From NCBI GenBank assembly GCA_023512835.1, contig JAKCVP010000420.1, positions 1-64,000 on the forward strand: DNA of 64,000 bases, in the 5' to 3' direction. The DNA is from Taxillus chinensis (lineage: Eukaryota; Streptophyta; Magnoliopsida; Santalales; Loranthaceae). Positions 31,245 through 43,299 of this stretch are shown in pieces (position 1 is the first letter of the stretch; every line of letters begins with the position of its first letter). The notes beneath the pieces are model-generated. The model worked only from the letters and a program-made list of their open reading frames with translations. It was not told the DNA's origin and did not search any database. Position numbers and translations under genes: made by a program.

Positions 31245-33001
31245 CTACTGCCGCCCCACGCCATGCCGATGGTCGAGTAGCGCAGCCTCAAGCCCAGTCA
31301 TTTCCGCCCTCGAGCTCCTCCGCGCAGCAGGATCATCCATAGTCCCGTCAAACACAAATGGCCCCGCATTATTCCGTGGCGTCAGCGGGCCTTCACCCGA
31401 AATCACATCCGGTACCAGCGCCGCGGCATGCGTTGCCGACGGCGTGCGCGCGCGCCCTAGAAAACGCCGATTAGATAGAGATTCCTGAACATCTTCCGGC
31501 GCAGCATACCATTGTGGATGGGCTCGGCCAGGTCCTCGTCGTCGGTGGGCGGCGGTTCGAGCGCTGTTTCGTCGTGCTCGTCGCCGAGCGAGAGATGCTC
31601 GAGCGGGTCGATGAGTTCTGCTTCAGAGTCTAGGCCTGATTCCGGGTCGTCGACGTCGGCGTTGAGAAAGTGTTGGGCGCGGCAATTGGGACAGGTGAAT
31701 TCGTGCACCGGGTGGGCTTCTAGGAGCTTGCGGACACACTTGAAGTGCCATGTGTGTGAGCAGGGCGCTACAAAGAGCGCCTGGCAGGGCTGCGGGCGAC
31801 GTTAGCTCTTGCGGACTGGCTTGTGACGCTGTCTGGCGTGAGAGGTGCCTACCGCGATGGAGTTCAGACAGATGGTGCACTCGGTACTACTGCGAGGCGT
31901 GTTGTCATCGTGACCGCCCGCCAGTTGCCGGAGCTGCTGGTGGGTGAGTTTGCTAGATCGTGTTTAGCACGTCTCACCATCTTCAAGATTGCGAGGCACG
32001 GCAAAAACTCACTTAAACTTATTGGCCTTCTTCTGATGCCCGCGGTTGCACTCTATGCGTATCTTGACGCAACGGAATATCATTTCCTCGCCTCCCTTAA
32101 AGTCGATTCCTAGTTGAACGATATCGCCGTCTTTGACTGCCCACGGCTTCGACACCATCCCCGGTGGACTCAGGCGGACGTGATTCAGAAAAGTACCAGA
32201 GGAGCTCCCCACGTCCTTTACGTACCACTGGCTATGCTCATTCCAAAATTCGCAATGCCGTCTGCTCACTACTTTGGATTTAAACCCCACGGGCGCATCT
32301 GACGGGCGATGCGGCATCGACTCTACCAGACTATCGCGCTCCGAGTACCGGCCGACTTTGATGACTGATGAAGGTGTAGGCAATGTGCGTATAATTCGCG
32401 AAAAGTCCAGCGACGGTCTATTTCTACCAGAAAGCTCATTGTACGGTATGAATTGAATGGTGGGTAACGATGCGTTATTTTGAGGATTCGGACTTGCGCT
32501 CACGCTTCGACTTATCTCTTGGTGTGGGCTCGGTAAGCCAGCTATAGTCTGGTCCACGTGCAGCGGGTATGACGGCGTGTCTGCCATTCTGAGAGACGGT
32601 GTAGGAGGGGCAGGAGAGGTGATCTGAGCGGCTGTGGGAGCCGTCGACCAGCGAGGGCAGGCACCTTGCACGGGGATCCAACCGTCTGCGGCGCCTGGAT
32701 GGTGCTGCACAGCGGCCGAGGCTGCTTCTGGGGTTCGTGGGTCGAGACGAGAAGGAGACGGCTGCGGGGAAGCGGAGGATGTAGACGTAGGATGAGAAGT
32801 AGCAACAGAAGTCTTGTGCGAGGATCGATCTTCTCCCTCTCTCGAACCTAGGTGCAGTCTGTCTTGTGTATAACTCCGGAGATAGCTGAGGCCGCGTAAA
32901 CGCCCTGATCTCGCGGAAGATGCGGTAGTGGGAGCTGCGGGGGCAGGCGAGGCAGGGGATGTTTCTACGGCTGTGGTGGAAGGCGACGAGATCGAGAACA
33001 T
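31245..33001 (-). CDS. DMA1: FHA-RING E3 ubiquitin ligase, Dma1/Dma2/Chfr type
   Basis: A phosphothreonine-reading ubiquitin ligase linked to spindle positioning and septation checkpoints in yeasts. Exons are 33001-32013, 31952-31853, 31789-31510 and 31456-31245, giving 526 residues. The first ATG at 33001 starts a Ser/Pro/Thr-rich tail of about 200 residues. The FHA domain runs roughly 212-320 with VGRYSERD, VVSRRHCEFW and VKDVGSSSGTFLNHVRLSP, the Arg/Ser/His and SSGTF phosphate-binding residues all present. The RING-H2 finger has C355, C358, C373, H375, H378, C381, C396 and C399. After the RING comes an acidic stretch and, after the last intron, a 70-residue tail of low similarity to yeast Dma. 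The RING is split by an intron between C358 and C373. Confidence 0.92.
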
Positions 33002-34538
33002 TGTCTGCAGGCCTGAGGAAAGTTTGGGAAGGTGACGACAATGCGGCGGCGGGCGCAAGGTTTGGTTCAGGAATGCGCCGCCTGCGGGAGGGGATCGTGG
33101 AAGTAGATGGCGGCTTATGAGGCGGTGCGCATGCTTAGAAAGATGCGGAGCGAGGTGTGCAAAAGTGAGGAGGATGTAGATCTTCCTAGGAGATCGCGGT
33201 TAACAAGTGAAAAGGGCGAGAGTGTCAGAGAGAGATTGGCGAGCTGCGCAGTCTGCCGACCACGCGGGCACAACACTGTATGACAAACAAGACTCTCTCG
33301 CCTGATCGTGGCCCTTCGACCTCAGCGTGGTAGATACCCACCCGACAGTAGCGTCTTGTGCGAAACACTTCTGTGAAAGACGCCGTTACCTGCGTACACG
33401 GGCACGCCTACAGTCCAGTGCCACGAGTGCCTGTCCATCTATGTGAGAACGCGAGCATGCACCGCATGATCCTGGAGTCTAGTTCACTGCGTCCCACGCT
33501 CTGTCCGAAGTGAGCAAGGAGGAAACTTGCGGTGCTCAGTCTCTAGGTGCTGTGACTGTTCAGAGGACGGGTATGGCGCTGAGCCAGACTCGCCGAGGCT
33601 GGTGCTGAGAGAAGGTATCCCCAATACTGTCGCGTGCGCCCCCTCCGCCTGGCACTTGACTAATGCGGGCGATGCTCTAAGATCGGAGACCTGATACCAT
33701 CATTGCTGGCGCCAGTCCCCTTGAGGCGGTGCACCCTGTCTCACTTAAGCCCTTCATGGCATTCCTCTGACTCGAGGCCCTCCCTCCTAAGGTAGGCCGA
33801 GTCTCGGATTGTCTGTCACAGCACATGGGCCGTTTCAGGATAGGGCGGGTCTGAAGTTGACCACTAACATGTCTGATCTGCCTGAGCACCGCCCATTCAC
33901 ACAGTGTACTGCTTGTATCTCATGCATGTAGATGCATCGCATAAATGCAGGCAATCTTTGACGTAAGCGCCAAGCGATGGCGCCAACACCCAAAGTGAGA
34001 CACACAAGTAGCTGTCCCGTTTTCTGTATCTTGATTCTGACACATGCAATGGTCATCAAATGTATCTGTAACTTTGTTTGACATTCTCGTGACATGTTCT
34101 AGGGTTGCGAACTCATAGACGTTATTTTCAATATACAAAGCGTGAGAAGGGCCGTCAATTCCCCCTCGACGCGCGAACAACATGCAGCGCGCAATCCCAG
34201 GTGGTGGTTTGTGTTTGGTGTCATTGGTCGTCGTAGCCTACTCGAGCCAGTGCGACTGTTTAGACTTGCGTCTTGAAGCCGCTCGATCGATGCAGCTTGA
34301 TGCGACAAAGTCGCCTACTCCTGCAAGCTTCTGTGCCTCTTTCTGCCCAATCCCCTTCTCCCATCTTTTCCGCAACGCGTCTGCAGTACAGTGCATCCGC
34401 ATTGGCAGTTCATGTTGTCCTCTTGAGCAGCTGCTGCTGTTCCAGATCGTGGTCGACTGGTAGACAAAAAGTTCGACTCAAGACCTCCAAATACGAAAGC
34501 CGCCGGCCGAACATTGCATCTTGTTCGCTGTCTGGTTG
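33002..34538. other. Intergenic, 1.5 kb
   Basis: Promoter of the FHA-RING gene and 3' flank of the SUR7-like gene. No ORF has a family match. Confidence 0.5.
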
Positions 34539-35646
34539 TCATAAGCCGCGCAGTCGTGGCCTCAGCTGGAACCAGGGCAGTCGCAGCCAGAATGCGCCAA
34601 AATTTCCCACAATGCTGCAAGCACCAAGAACAACGCTTGCGCCAATCACCAACCCCGTTGCTGTCCATATTAATATTATTGTAGAATCCTGCCATCTTAT
34701 TTCCGATACATCCGGTACATCTTGCATTCTTCCACGCATCCTATGCAGGAAGACGGTAATCATGACGCTTCCGGCCAACATAGACGAGGCCGCTAGGCCC
34801 AGGACAATGGCCGAAATCGAGAGCCAGAAAGAAGCAAATGCCTGCCTTGTTGAAGGCATTATAGGGAGTGCGTTGGAGTAGGATCCGCGGTGTGGTGGCC
34901 CCGGAGGTCGAAGTTTTGCGTCAAGGTCAAAGTCTTCGTCAAACTCGTAGCCAGAGCCTCCTGGCACAAGCTCCATTGATGTGCTGAAGAAGCCGTTGCC
35001 AATCAGGTCTGGGAGTAGTGTGACGAGTGACAAGGCAAGCAAAGCAGCGCCAAAGAAGTAGCACATGAACGGAGCTACCAGGTCCACCACGCCGACTACA
35101 CCAAAAGGGCGTGATTTGGATAAGGCCTCGTTTGGCGCCAGAGCATCGACGGTAAAGGGCATTAGTGAAGGCATGCCGAGCATACAGGTTCCATGCTCGG
35201 CGCGCGTCCGTGCTCGGTCAACGATGCAAAGACGGTTCAGGTAGAGGCGGTAGTGGTAGTAGTTGTTGACGCCGACAGGTGGGGGACCTTCCAGATTCCA
35301 CTGAAGCGAGGCGAGAGTCAGCATACACACGTATAAGGCTGATGCAGAAATTAAGCGGACGCGAGTGATGGATGCCAATACGCGAAGACGGGAGTTTAAG
35401 CTTTTACACGTGATTCAAGGTACGTACCGTCATGAGTTCGAGACCCGGATTTTTGAGACGAGGAAGCATTTCGCCCGTGGCCGAGTCCCGAACATATTGG
35501 TTTGAGACGCCGGAGACATTGAGGAGAATGATGACTAGGAAGGCGTAGAGGGCTATGAGCCAGCCCAGGAAGATGAGGGAGCGCGGAGCGTCGAAGTTCC
35601 GAGTGCGGAAGGCATTCAGGAGTCGATAGTTGCATATTTTGCCCAT
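34539..35646 (-). CDS. SUR7/PalI-family four-span membrane protein
   Basis: Exons are 35646-35428 and 35300-34539 (phase 0; the 127-bp intron has a GCTGAC branch point), giving 326 residues. The start in CACCATGGGC is well placed. Span 1 is SLIFLGWLIALYAFLVIILL, ending in the family's VSGVS motif. An extracellular loop follows with YYHYRLYLNRLC, the SUR7/Rim9 pattern of Tyr residues before a Cys. Spans 2 to 4 lie at DLVAPFMCYFFGAALLALSL, FWLSISAIVLGLAASSMLAG and IILIWTATGLVIGASVVLG. Family members act in eisosome/MCC membrane domains, wall integrity or the PalI/Rim9 branch of pH sensing. Residues between spans 2 and 3 form an acidic cytosolic loop. Which subfamily it belongs to is unclear; there is no long C-terminal tail like PalI. 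Confidence 0.8.
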
Positions 35647-36644
35647 GGTGAAGGGCGGCGAGCTGGGCAGCACCAGGCCCGGTGGGGACGGAGCTTGGGA
35701 ATGATGGAGAGAGGGTCGTCGATGATGAGGGCTTTGATGGAGTCCTGTTCAGACGCGGCGCATTGCAGCAGGGCCAGCTCTCATCGGCAAGGCATGGTCC
35801 GTCCAGCTAAGGGGCGCGCAGTGGTGATGGTGGCGTGACTGCGGCTGCGGCGAGCGACGCTGGTGCGTATGCGTGTGCGTGCAGCAAGCAGGCGGGCAGG
35901 CAAGCGGGGGAGCAGGCGGCAGGCGATTAAAGGAGGGAATGGAAACAGAGCGCGATGCAGAGTGGGGCTGGGAGGGAAGGAGAGGACTGGCTGGAGAGAT
36001 GGAGAAGAAAGAGGTGTCGAGTCAAACAGCGGATTGACAATGACGAGGTGTCGAGAGCGGCGACGGCGGCGGCGGCGGCGGCGCTTGGGCCGGCAGCAAT
36101 TTGGCTGTTCACCTGGGAGGCAGATCGCCGACGACGGGCCTGCGCTTGCGTGTAACGTCTTGTGAGTCTGCCTGCAGACGCAGACCTCTGCGCGGCCGCC
36201 CTCTGCCTTAATATACCCTCCAATCGTACGGGCCAACAAGGCTTGACTGTGTGCTGCCTGTGTCCCCGCCCGCGGCCCGCCAAGCCTCCACCGGCTGCCG
36301 CAGAGGGGGCCGAGCGTGAGCCTTGAGGCCTCACCCACCTGCTCCTCCTCCCCCCCCTAACGAACGACGCTTGCAACAACCCGCCGCTGCTCCACCCTGG
36401 CTCGCAGGAACTCTCCCCTGAACGCTTGCTTCAAAATTGTGCATCTCGAATTCTCCTTTCTATTGGGTCTGCTATCTGGCCCCGGTCCGAGCGCGAGTAC
36501 AATTGTCCCCCCCACCCACTCTACCTATTCTACCCAGCAGACGACGGCACCCAAGCTCCCCACGGTCCCCTAGTCATGCACCGTTGCAGCATCTGCCACA
36601 GAAACATGCGCGCCTGGGTCATTCCATGCTCATGAGCAGCAGAT
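35647..36644. other. Intergenic, 1 kb, between two same-strand genes
   Basis: Promoter and leader of the SUR7-like gene plus the 3' flank of MED14. It contains a CGG repeat at 36064-36081. Open frames here are by-products of high GC. Confidence 0.5.
36064..36081. repeat. (CGG)6 trinucleotide repeat
   Basis: Six perfect CGG units inside a longer imperfect CGG/GCG tract, about 420 bp upstream of the SUR7-like start codon. Confidence 0.85.
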
Positions 36645-39600
36645 CTAGTCCAACACCACCACATCGCGCTTCTCTCCCTTGCTTGCTGCAGGGACCGCTC
36701 CGCCGCTCTTTTGTGCATCGTGACCTGTATTCCGGTGCGCGACACTTCCGTGTCCAGCCCCTGCTGTCCCTGCGGCCCTCTTATTGTCCGCTACTGCATT
36801 GCTCGTCTCTGCTGCCGCCAACACTGCCCTTTCTTGGCTGCTCTGTAGTTCCGCCGCTAGGCTTCCGAGGATGCTGTCTATGCGCTGTAGTGGCTCCTCG
36901 ATTCCCTCCATCGTCGTCAGCATCGCATTCTTCACTCCCTTCCATCGTCCCCCTGGGTCCTGTCGAGTAAGAAGCTCCTTAAGCTCCGAGTTCGCTCGTC
37001 TGAACGCTTCAGGCGGTGCTATTCGAGGGGGCGCTCGCGGCGCCGTGAACCTGCCAATCACCCAGCCACTCGGTCCTGTTTCGTACTCTTTGAGGCTCAA
37101 GTCGAATGCATAACCTGATCGCCAAGCGCACCGGAAGCTGACCATGGATGTGGGCATGATTTGAATCCCGTCGCCTTTGCTACCACGCTCCAACTTGGCG
37201 AGAACTCGCATTCCATGTAGTGAGTCCCGTAGCTGGTCGATGGTGAGAGAGAAGACGTCAGTCCCACTCGGGCTCAACCCGAAGGCCTTGTCAAGCACGC
37301 GGTTCAGGATGCGCGTGAGGCGACGGTGCGGGTTACTCCGCGGCGAGAAGCTGAGATGAGCGCTACTGTCGTCTAGTGAGAATGACACTCGAGCCTTGAG
37401 CTGCGGCTCTGAAGCCATGTAGGGAAACTCGACTGCCCGAAGAGCCGCCAACGTAGGCTTGATGCGCCGTACTTGCAGGCTGCGAAGCAGTGAGTCGAGA
37501 CGTGCAATGCTGCGGAGCCGCGTCAGTGCATCTTCAAGAATGCTTGGAGACCCCAACTCATGCTCCAAGACCATTTCAAATTGACCGCCTTCTGCAACAT
37601 CAATTTCCTGACCCGAGCTCTCCTTGAGCATACGCTTGAGCGTGTCAGAGATCGAAAGTTTGCCGCGCACGACATGCGTGACCGCTTTGGGACCGTCCCA
37701 CTGTCGCCTGACACATCCCGTCTTGTTCTTTCGCATATCAATTCGCGCTGTGAGCCCGGGAACGACTGATGAAACATCTACGAGCACTGAAGGCGCAGAG
37801 GTCTCGTTCTTGTATAGCTGCGCATGTAACCCTCGATCAGAGGCTGCTTTGAGAAGCGCGACCAGACTGATTTTTCGTGCTGCGAATTCGACAAACTTTG
37901 AGACTGTGGATGTTGCGGGAATGCTGCCGGATTGGAGGTCAACGCGAAGTGTTGGTCGCCGCTTCATAGTCTTCATGTTGAACTCTGTCCGTAGAGCTAC
38001 CCATGACTGCGAGCCCTGGCCAAGAGTCCAGACTAGCCGCCAGCCACCGGTCCATTGGGGGACTCTGAAGACGCTGAACCTCTCACCTGGACCTTGCGAT
38101 GGCCAGTCCAAATCACGCTCCTGCTGCAGACCGTCTTGCTGGCATCGTTCAGCCACCAGATCCTGCATGTACGAGTACTGAAAGGAGCGAAGGTGGCCGC
38201 TCGCATCAACTTCTGGCTTCTCGAGCTTATTGAGCTGGGTTTCGTAGTAGATGGCAGATTTGCTCCAGGGCTGCAGGGAGAAGCGTCCGCTGCGTGTCTC
38301 GATAGCCAGTGTAATTGGCCTATCGACCAGCGCGGCGTCCATGGGCAATTCAAGAGTGTTTCCACCGCTTTCCTTGCTGAATGACTGTAATGTGCCATTG
38401 CCCGAAGCAGCGATTGATGACAATATCCAAGATATGTGCTGGGCGATTGCAGACTTGAGCACAGTCGCCATCCTCAGGTTGCCCAGAGGCAGGTCGATTT
38501 TGGCATCTGGAACCAATACACCGTTGCGGTACCATTTGACACCCAGCTGTGGCGGAGGCCTTTCTTTCCATGATTGATCAGCAGAGGAATGCTCGCCTAT
38601 GTTGACACCAATCTCGAGCCAGCTCTTCTTGCCAGGACGGTCTTGCCAGTATTGTATGACGAGTGATCTATGTATCTGCTCAATTCGTAAGGTGCCTGCC
38701 CACGACCGCTGGTTGAGATCGATCGCTTGCCGCCTCAGAAGATTTATCTTATGCGTCAGCACAAAGTCATGAAGCATGTCAAATGCGGCCCGGACACCAG
38801 CTTCGGCTAACTTTGCATTGACACGCATGTCCAGTTGCGTCAGAAAGAAATGGGGTATCTCAATATTAGGCGTGAACAGAAAACGCAGGTCAAGGAAAAA
38901 CAATTGTGTCGCTGGGTCTTCGGAGGCAATGGAAAGGTCCAGTTCGAACTCGTTGGGAATCGTAAACGTCGCTCGGCCAGAGTGTATGGTAAAGTTTCGC
39001 AGGTAGGAGGGCAGGCTTTCATCTCGGTTAAGCCGCACATGCAAGATCATGTTCATCTGCCGTAGAGTCTTTAAAAGCTTCTCGTCGGTGAGCGCAGGCG
39101 GCGGTATGTAGTTCAGGCTGGGAATCCGTGCTATCTGACCCTTTGCCAACACGCTTACTGCAGTCTCAATGTCAGGACTAGGGATCTTTATTTTGGTAAC
39201 TTCATCCCGCATGTCCTGGAAGGACCAAATGGTATTGTCCGAAGCGTCGAGAAGTCGTAAAAGGTATTCGTCGATGGCGTACAGCTGACGAAAATCTTGC
39301 GCGCCTTCCAGCCACCTGATGAGGACCAGTATCTTGATGAAGCGATCGCGATAATGTTTTGCGAATTGCATCCAGTTGCGCCGTCGGGCAGCGTCGAATT
39401 CGCCCAGTTCTGACGCGGCCTGATTCGTTGTGACGCCATTCAGATGTTGTGGAATATCTTGTATGCTGTCGAGCAGTTCCAGGAGGCCTGCAAAGCAATC
39501 TTGGGCATTGCGATCGAGCAGGTGCCGTAAAGGATAGCTGAAAGTGGTGATCTCCAGGAGTTCTGGAGGAAGTTGTCGCGCGATACTTGCGCCATTCGAC

Positions 39601-39770
39601 GGCTCGCGCTTAACGAGCGTCTCATTCTGCTGTCTAGCGGGATTCTGGTTTGGAGGAGGAGGAAGAAGAGCAGTCTTTACGACGCCGTTGGGCTTTTGCT
39701 GGGTGAGGGTAGCTGTCGATGGCGGGCGGCCAGAGTGATCATCCTTATCGGCCATCAGTCTCCCTGGCAT
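36645..39770 (-). CDS. MED14: Mediator subunit Med14 (Rgr1)
   Basis: The backbone subunit of the Mediator complex, linking head, middle and tail modules in the nucleus. A single long exon of 1041 residues begins at the ATG at 39770; the frame stays open further 5' only through a GTG. The second ATG at 39755 (MADKDD) is an alternative start. The hallmark N-terminal domain appears early: TFSYPLRHLLDRNAQDCFAG and LLELLDSIQDIPQHL, then FAKHYRDRFIKILVLIRWL. This helical Med14 N-domain contacts the middle module. The rest has alternating beta and helical repeats without catalytic motifs, as expected for the architectural subunit. The C-terminus is Ala/Ser-rich and probably flexible. The length is close to other filamentous-fungal Med14 proteins. 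Confidence 0.95.
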   Translation of the reverse strand: MPGRLMADKDDHSGRPPSTATLTQQKPNGVVKTALLPPPPNQNPARQQNETLVKREPSNGASIARQLPPELLEITTFSYPLRHLLDRNAQDCFAGLLELLDSIQDIPQHLNGVTTNQAASELGEFDAARRRNWMQFAKHYRDRFIKILVLIRWLEGAQDFRQLYAIDEYLLRLLDASDNTIWSFQDMRDEVTKIKIPSPDIETAVSVLAKGQIARIPSLNYIPPPALTDEKLLKTLRQMNMILHVRLNRDESLPSYLRNFTIHSGRATFTIPNEFELDLSIASEDPATQLFFLDLRFLFTPNIEIPHFFLTQLDMRVNAKLAEAGVRAAFDMLHDFVLTHKINLLRRQAIDLNQRSWAGTLRIEQIHRSLVIQYWQDRPGKKSWLEIGVNIGEHSSADQSWKERPPPQLGVKWYRNGVLVPDAKIDLPLGNLRMATVLKSAIAQHISWILSSIAASGNGTLQSFSKESGGNTLELPMDAALVDRPITLAIETRSGRFSLQPWSKSAIYYETQLNKLEKPEVDASGHLRSFQYSYMQDLVAERCQQDGLQQERDLDWPSQGPGERFSVFRVPQWTGGWRLVWTLGQGSQSWVALRTEFNMKTMKRRPTLRVDLQSGSIPATSTVSKFVEFAARKISLVALLKAASDRGLHAQLYKNETSAPSVLVDVSSVVPGLTARIDMRKNKTGCVRRQWDGPKAVTHVVRGKLSISDTLKRMLKESSGQEIDVAEGGQFEMVLEHELGSPSILEDALTRLRSIARLDSLLRSLQVRRIKPTLAALRAVEFPYMASEPQLKARVSFSLDDSSAHLSFSPRSNPHRRLTRILNRVLDKAFGLSPSGTDVFSLTIDQLRDSLHGMRVLAKLERGSKGDGIQIMPTSMVSFRCAWRSGYAFDLSLKEYETGPSGWVIGRFTAPRAPPRIAPPEAFRRANSELKELLTRQDPGGRWKGVKNAMLTTMEGIEEPLQRIDSILGSLAAELQSSQERAVLAAAETSNAVADNKRAAGTAGAGHGSVAHRNTGHDAQKSGGAVPAASKGEKRDVVVLD

Positions 39771-40782
39771 CGCTCCATCTGAGCCTGGCAAACAGTGGTG
39801 GTTGGCTGCCACTCCCAGTGCTGAGTATTTGTGGGTTGTTGCCTAGAGTGATGCGAGCAGGGCCTAGAGCTGTCTATCAGACAGCGCTGAAAAGACTTCA
39901 ACAGGCAATTGGGCGCAGCCAAAGGGCCGGCGAATTGGCGAGAGAGAGGGTCTGCTGTACGTGACGGATGTCGCGAAGGGGACGGGGCAGTGGCAAAGAA
40001 GAGGTGGGAGCGCGCGACTGAGGAGGGCTGTTGTCGATTGGAGTTGGGGGTTGCACAGGGTGCTCAGACGGTGGGCGATCAGATGGGGGATGGGATGCAA
40101 TCGCGTGTAGTGGAAGAATCGGAAGGGAGGCAGTTCGAGGCGGATGACAAGGGCACGGTGGAGGGAGGGGCGTGGTAGTGGAGGAAGGAAAGATGTTTGC
40201 GAAGCCAGGCGAGGCTTTGGAGGTTGAGCATGCACGCATCAGCAACGCTTCGTCGCTGGGGCTTGGCGCCGCTCGGTTGATCCTTTGAGCTTCGCGTCGG
40301 GCGGCTCTTCTTTCCTTATCCCCATGCGCACAGGGCTCGCACTGCAGCAGCGCACCAGCATCAAGCGTTGGATGCTGCGCGTGCTGGCTGACGCTGCCCG
40401 CGCATGGGGCTGCTCGTCTGCTGCCGCTGCTGCAGGTCAATGGCGACCCACGAGGCTGCAGCCAGACTCGTCGCGAGCCATTCTTTGGACAGTCATTTGA
40501 TCACTGAAAACATCTCTCACCTGAGCACGCTGTCTGTCTGTGCATGCCACCTTATCAGCGCGCCGAGCAGCAGTAGAGTTCACTAGCTATGCATTGCCAT
40601 CTCCCACCAAAGACTTCTTTTTCTTCTTCTTCCTCCTCTTCTCCTTCCATCTGTGCTGCCGTGACGCCGTGTAGCGCAGTCATTAGGGTCCCCGTGCGCC
40701 AGGATAGCCACCAAATGAGGCGCGGGATGCTGGTTGGCTGAGGGCTTGCTTAGGATACCGAGCGTGTGATCGCGCCCAGTCC
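39771..40782. promoter_or_regulatory. Divergent intergenic region, MED14 / ATG22
   Basis: 1.0 kb between two divergent start codons. It includes a C/T-rich run around 40615-40655 (TTCTTCTTCTTCC), typical of fungal core promoters, about 140 bp before the ATG22 start. A 180-codon minus-strand frame here is not supported as a gene. Confidence 0.45.
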
Positions 40783-42836
40783 ATGGACACGTCGGGGCCG
40801 CACCTGGCTTATGGCACCCATCTTCGACCTGGGAATCCCCGGCTCGAGTCAGTCTCTGTCACCTCTGCGCGAAGTTCTACATATCACGCCGATAACTCAG
40901 ACGACGAGGATGACTCTTATCAGACCTTAATGCCTTCACCACCCCTGCACCACCAACCCTTCCCGGATGAGGCCGACGACGCTCCTCCTCGCTATCCTGG
41001 CGAGGACACGAGACCGACATCAAAGAAGGAGCTTGCTGGTCGGTTCGCCCATCGTGCGCAAACAGATCGCCTCCGCTGACAACCACTTGCACAGGATGGT
41101 ACGCATATGGCTGGGCTTCTGAAGTCTTTGTAGTCTGCGGCATCACCAGCTTCATGTAATGATCCGTCGACACACGTATGTAGTGAGGCTCGCATTGCTA
41201 ACATCGACAACTATACAGTCCCATTACGCTCGAGCAGTTGGCTCGTGAGCGAGGCGTGCTCGCTTCGGACGGCAGGACGCCTTGTGGCGGACGAGGTCCG
41301 CTGCTGCCAGGTCCACCAGATGCCCGCTCGCTAGCTCAAGACAATGGCCAGTGTATCATCTACTTCCTGGGCATGGAAGTCAACACCGCCAGCTTCGCCA
41401 TGTATACTTTCAGCATTTCCGTCTTTTTCCAGGCCATGGTCATCGTTTCCATGTCCGGCGCTGCCGACCATGGTCAGTATAGGAAGACGCTGCTACTCGC
41501 TTTTGCCGCCGCCGGAGCCATTGCGACGCTCATGTTCCTGCCGTTGACGCCTCATGTCTTTCTGCTTGCAGCCTTGTTGGCGATTGTCGCCAACACGTCT
41601 TTTGGCGCTTCCTACGTGCTACTCAATTCCTTCCTCCCCGTCTTAGTACGACACCATCCTGACGTACTGGCGAATGGAGCGGCGAATGGCCTGCGTTCAA
41701 TTCCGCCAGATGTCACAGTTGCAGCCCCTTTCGAGAGTCAGACGAGTCTAGACATTGAGGATGAGGTCACGGACTCGGCCGCCGCGGCACTACTGCCTGG
41801 GCCTGTAGATGCTGCCGACGCGGTGAAGAAGGTCTTTGATGCTAATGCAGCAATCGACGAAATGAAGGTATCAGCTCGCATCTCTTCAAATGGTACTGGT
41901 ATTGGCTACCTTGCCGGTATCGTAGTCCAGTTGCTCGCAGTCGTAATTGTCATCATGCTCCGGGACAACAATACACTGGCCCTCAAGCTCGCGCTGGCTC
42001 TCATCGGCGCGTGGTGGTTAGTCTTTACCATCCCTTCTGCACTGTGGCTCCGACCAAGGCCGGGTCCTCCCCTGAGGTTGCCCGGTGGACGGACTGCATC
42101 ACTGCTAGCATATGCAGCTCATGGATGGAAATCGCTCGGCAAGACAGCAGTGAGGGCTCGTCGACTAAAAGACATGATGCTATTTCTGAGCGCGTGGTTC
42201 CTGTTGAGCGACAGCATCGCAACAGTATCAGGTACAGCAATTCTCTTCGCCAAGACGACACTTCACATGGGGCCCGCGTCTCTGGCAATGATAAACGTCG
42301 TGGTCATGACGTTTGGGGTCATTGGCGCTTTCTTCTGGGGGACGGCAGCGCAGTGGATGGGCATGGCACCGGGAAGCACAATCCTGATGTGTCTCTGCAT
42401 TTTTGAGCTGATTCCTCTATATGCGCTTCTGGCGTATATACCAGCGGTGAAGGAGCTGGGATACCTTGGTCTCCAGCAGCAATGGGAGATCTACCCCATC
42501 GGATGCGTGTACGGACTAGTGATTGGCGGGCTATCGTCTTATTGTCGGTCGCTGTTTGGCCAACTTGTGCCCGAGGGGTCAGAAGCCAGTTTCTATGCTC
42601 TCTATGCAATCACCGACAAGGGGTCTAGCATCTTTGGGCCTACGATTGTCGGAGCCATTACCGATGCAACAGGGGAGATTAGGCCAGCTTTCATATTCTT
42701 GGCGGTGCTGATCGCGCTGCCATTTCCTCTCATGATGGCCGTGGATCCGGCAAGGGGCAAGCGAGACGGCATTGTATTGGCGAAGGAGCTGGGCGAGATG
42801 GAAGCGGAGGAGAGCACTTTGCGGCAAGAGGTGTAA
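40783..42836 (+). CDS. ATG22: Vacuolar amino acid effluxer Atg22 (autophagy-related)
   Basis: An MFS-fold vacuolar membrane protein that exports amino acids released by breakdown of autophagic bodies. Exons are 40783-41038, 41095-41155 and 41219-42836, giving 644 residues. The cytosolic N-terminus (about 85 residues) is acidic and Ser/Pro-rich. The family signature WYAYGWASEVFVVCGITSFI is built across both short introns. About twelve hydrophobic spans follow, with long loops after spans 1 and 6. Further landmarks are GASYVLLNSFLPVLVR and SARISSNGTGIGYLAGI. The late spans include FLSAWFLLSDSIATVSGTA, the Atg22 motif before span 7. SSYCRSLFGQLVPEGSEASF is the conserved C-terminal loop. The protein ends in a charged tail. 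Confidence 0.95.
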
Positions 42837-43299
42837 AGGATCAATGCATGCAAAGCCAGAAGCGCTTAGACAACGGCTTGGCCCTTGCATGAATCGGCGG
42901 CATCGCTTTCCCGTCCTGCTCCTTTGCCTCCGGTGCTCGTGAAGGGTCGAGGAAGCGGTGCAGACAGAGCCATACAGACGACACAGAGGCCGAAACCAAT
43001 GACAGATACGAGCAGATGGCGTGGATTGAGTTCCAATTTTGGGGGGCGCGGGGGCGGATAGTAAGGCTTGGGGTCAGGCTAGCGCCCCTCCAGCGGGAGT
43101 CGAGAGGTCGACTGCAGAAGAAACGTGTTAAGAAGCCGTTTGGATTTATAACACGGTCAGAGCTGCTGCACGACCTGACGACTTTACCTTTGCACCTCCC
43201 TCTCCACTCTCCCATTCCAGTCCACCTGCATCTGGGACTTCTCTCTGCGCTCCGCCCGCACCATATTCCGTTGACCTCCCCCATCAGCTATTCGTTATC
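42837..43299. promoter_or_regulatory. PDI1 promoter region
   Basis: 463 bp between ATG22 and the disulfide isomerase. There is a CCAAT pentamer at 42996-43000 and a TTTATAA element near 43146. A C/T-rich tract (43190-43290) leads to the start codon. I found no exact unfolded-protein-response element. Confidence 0.4.

Noticed and set aside
36427..36970. 177-codon plus-strand frame upstream of the MED14 3' end
   Set aside because: Pro/Ser-rich translation of C-rich DNA, partly antisense to MED14.
39898..40440. 180-codon minus-strand frame between MED14 and ATG22
   Set aside because: GC-rich promoter DNA with Ser/Pro/Arg-rich translation, no ATG context and no similarity.
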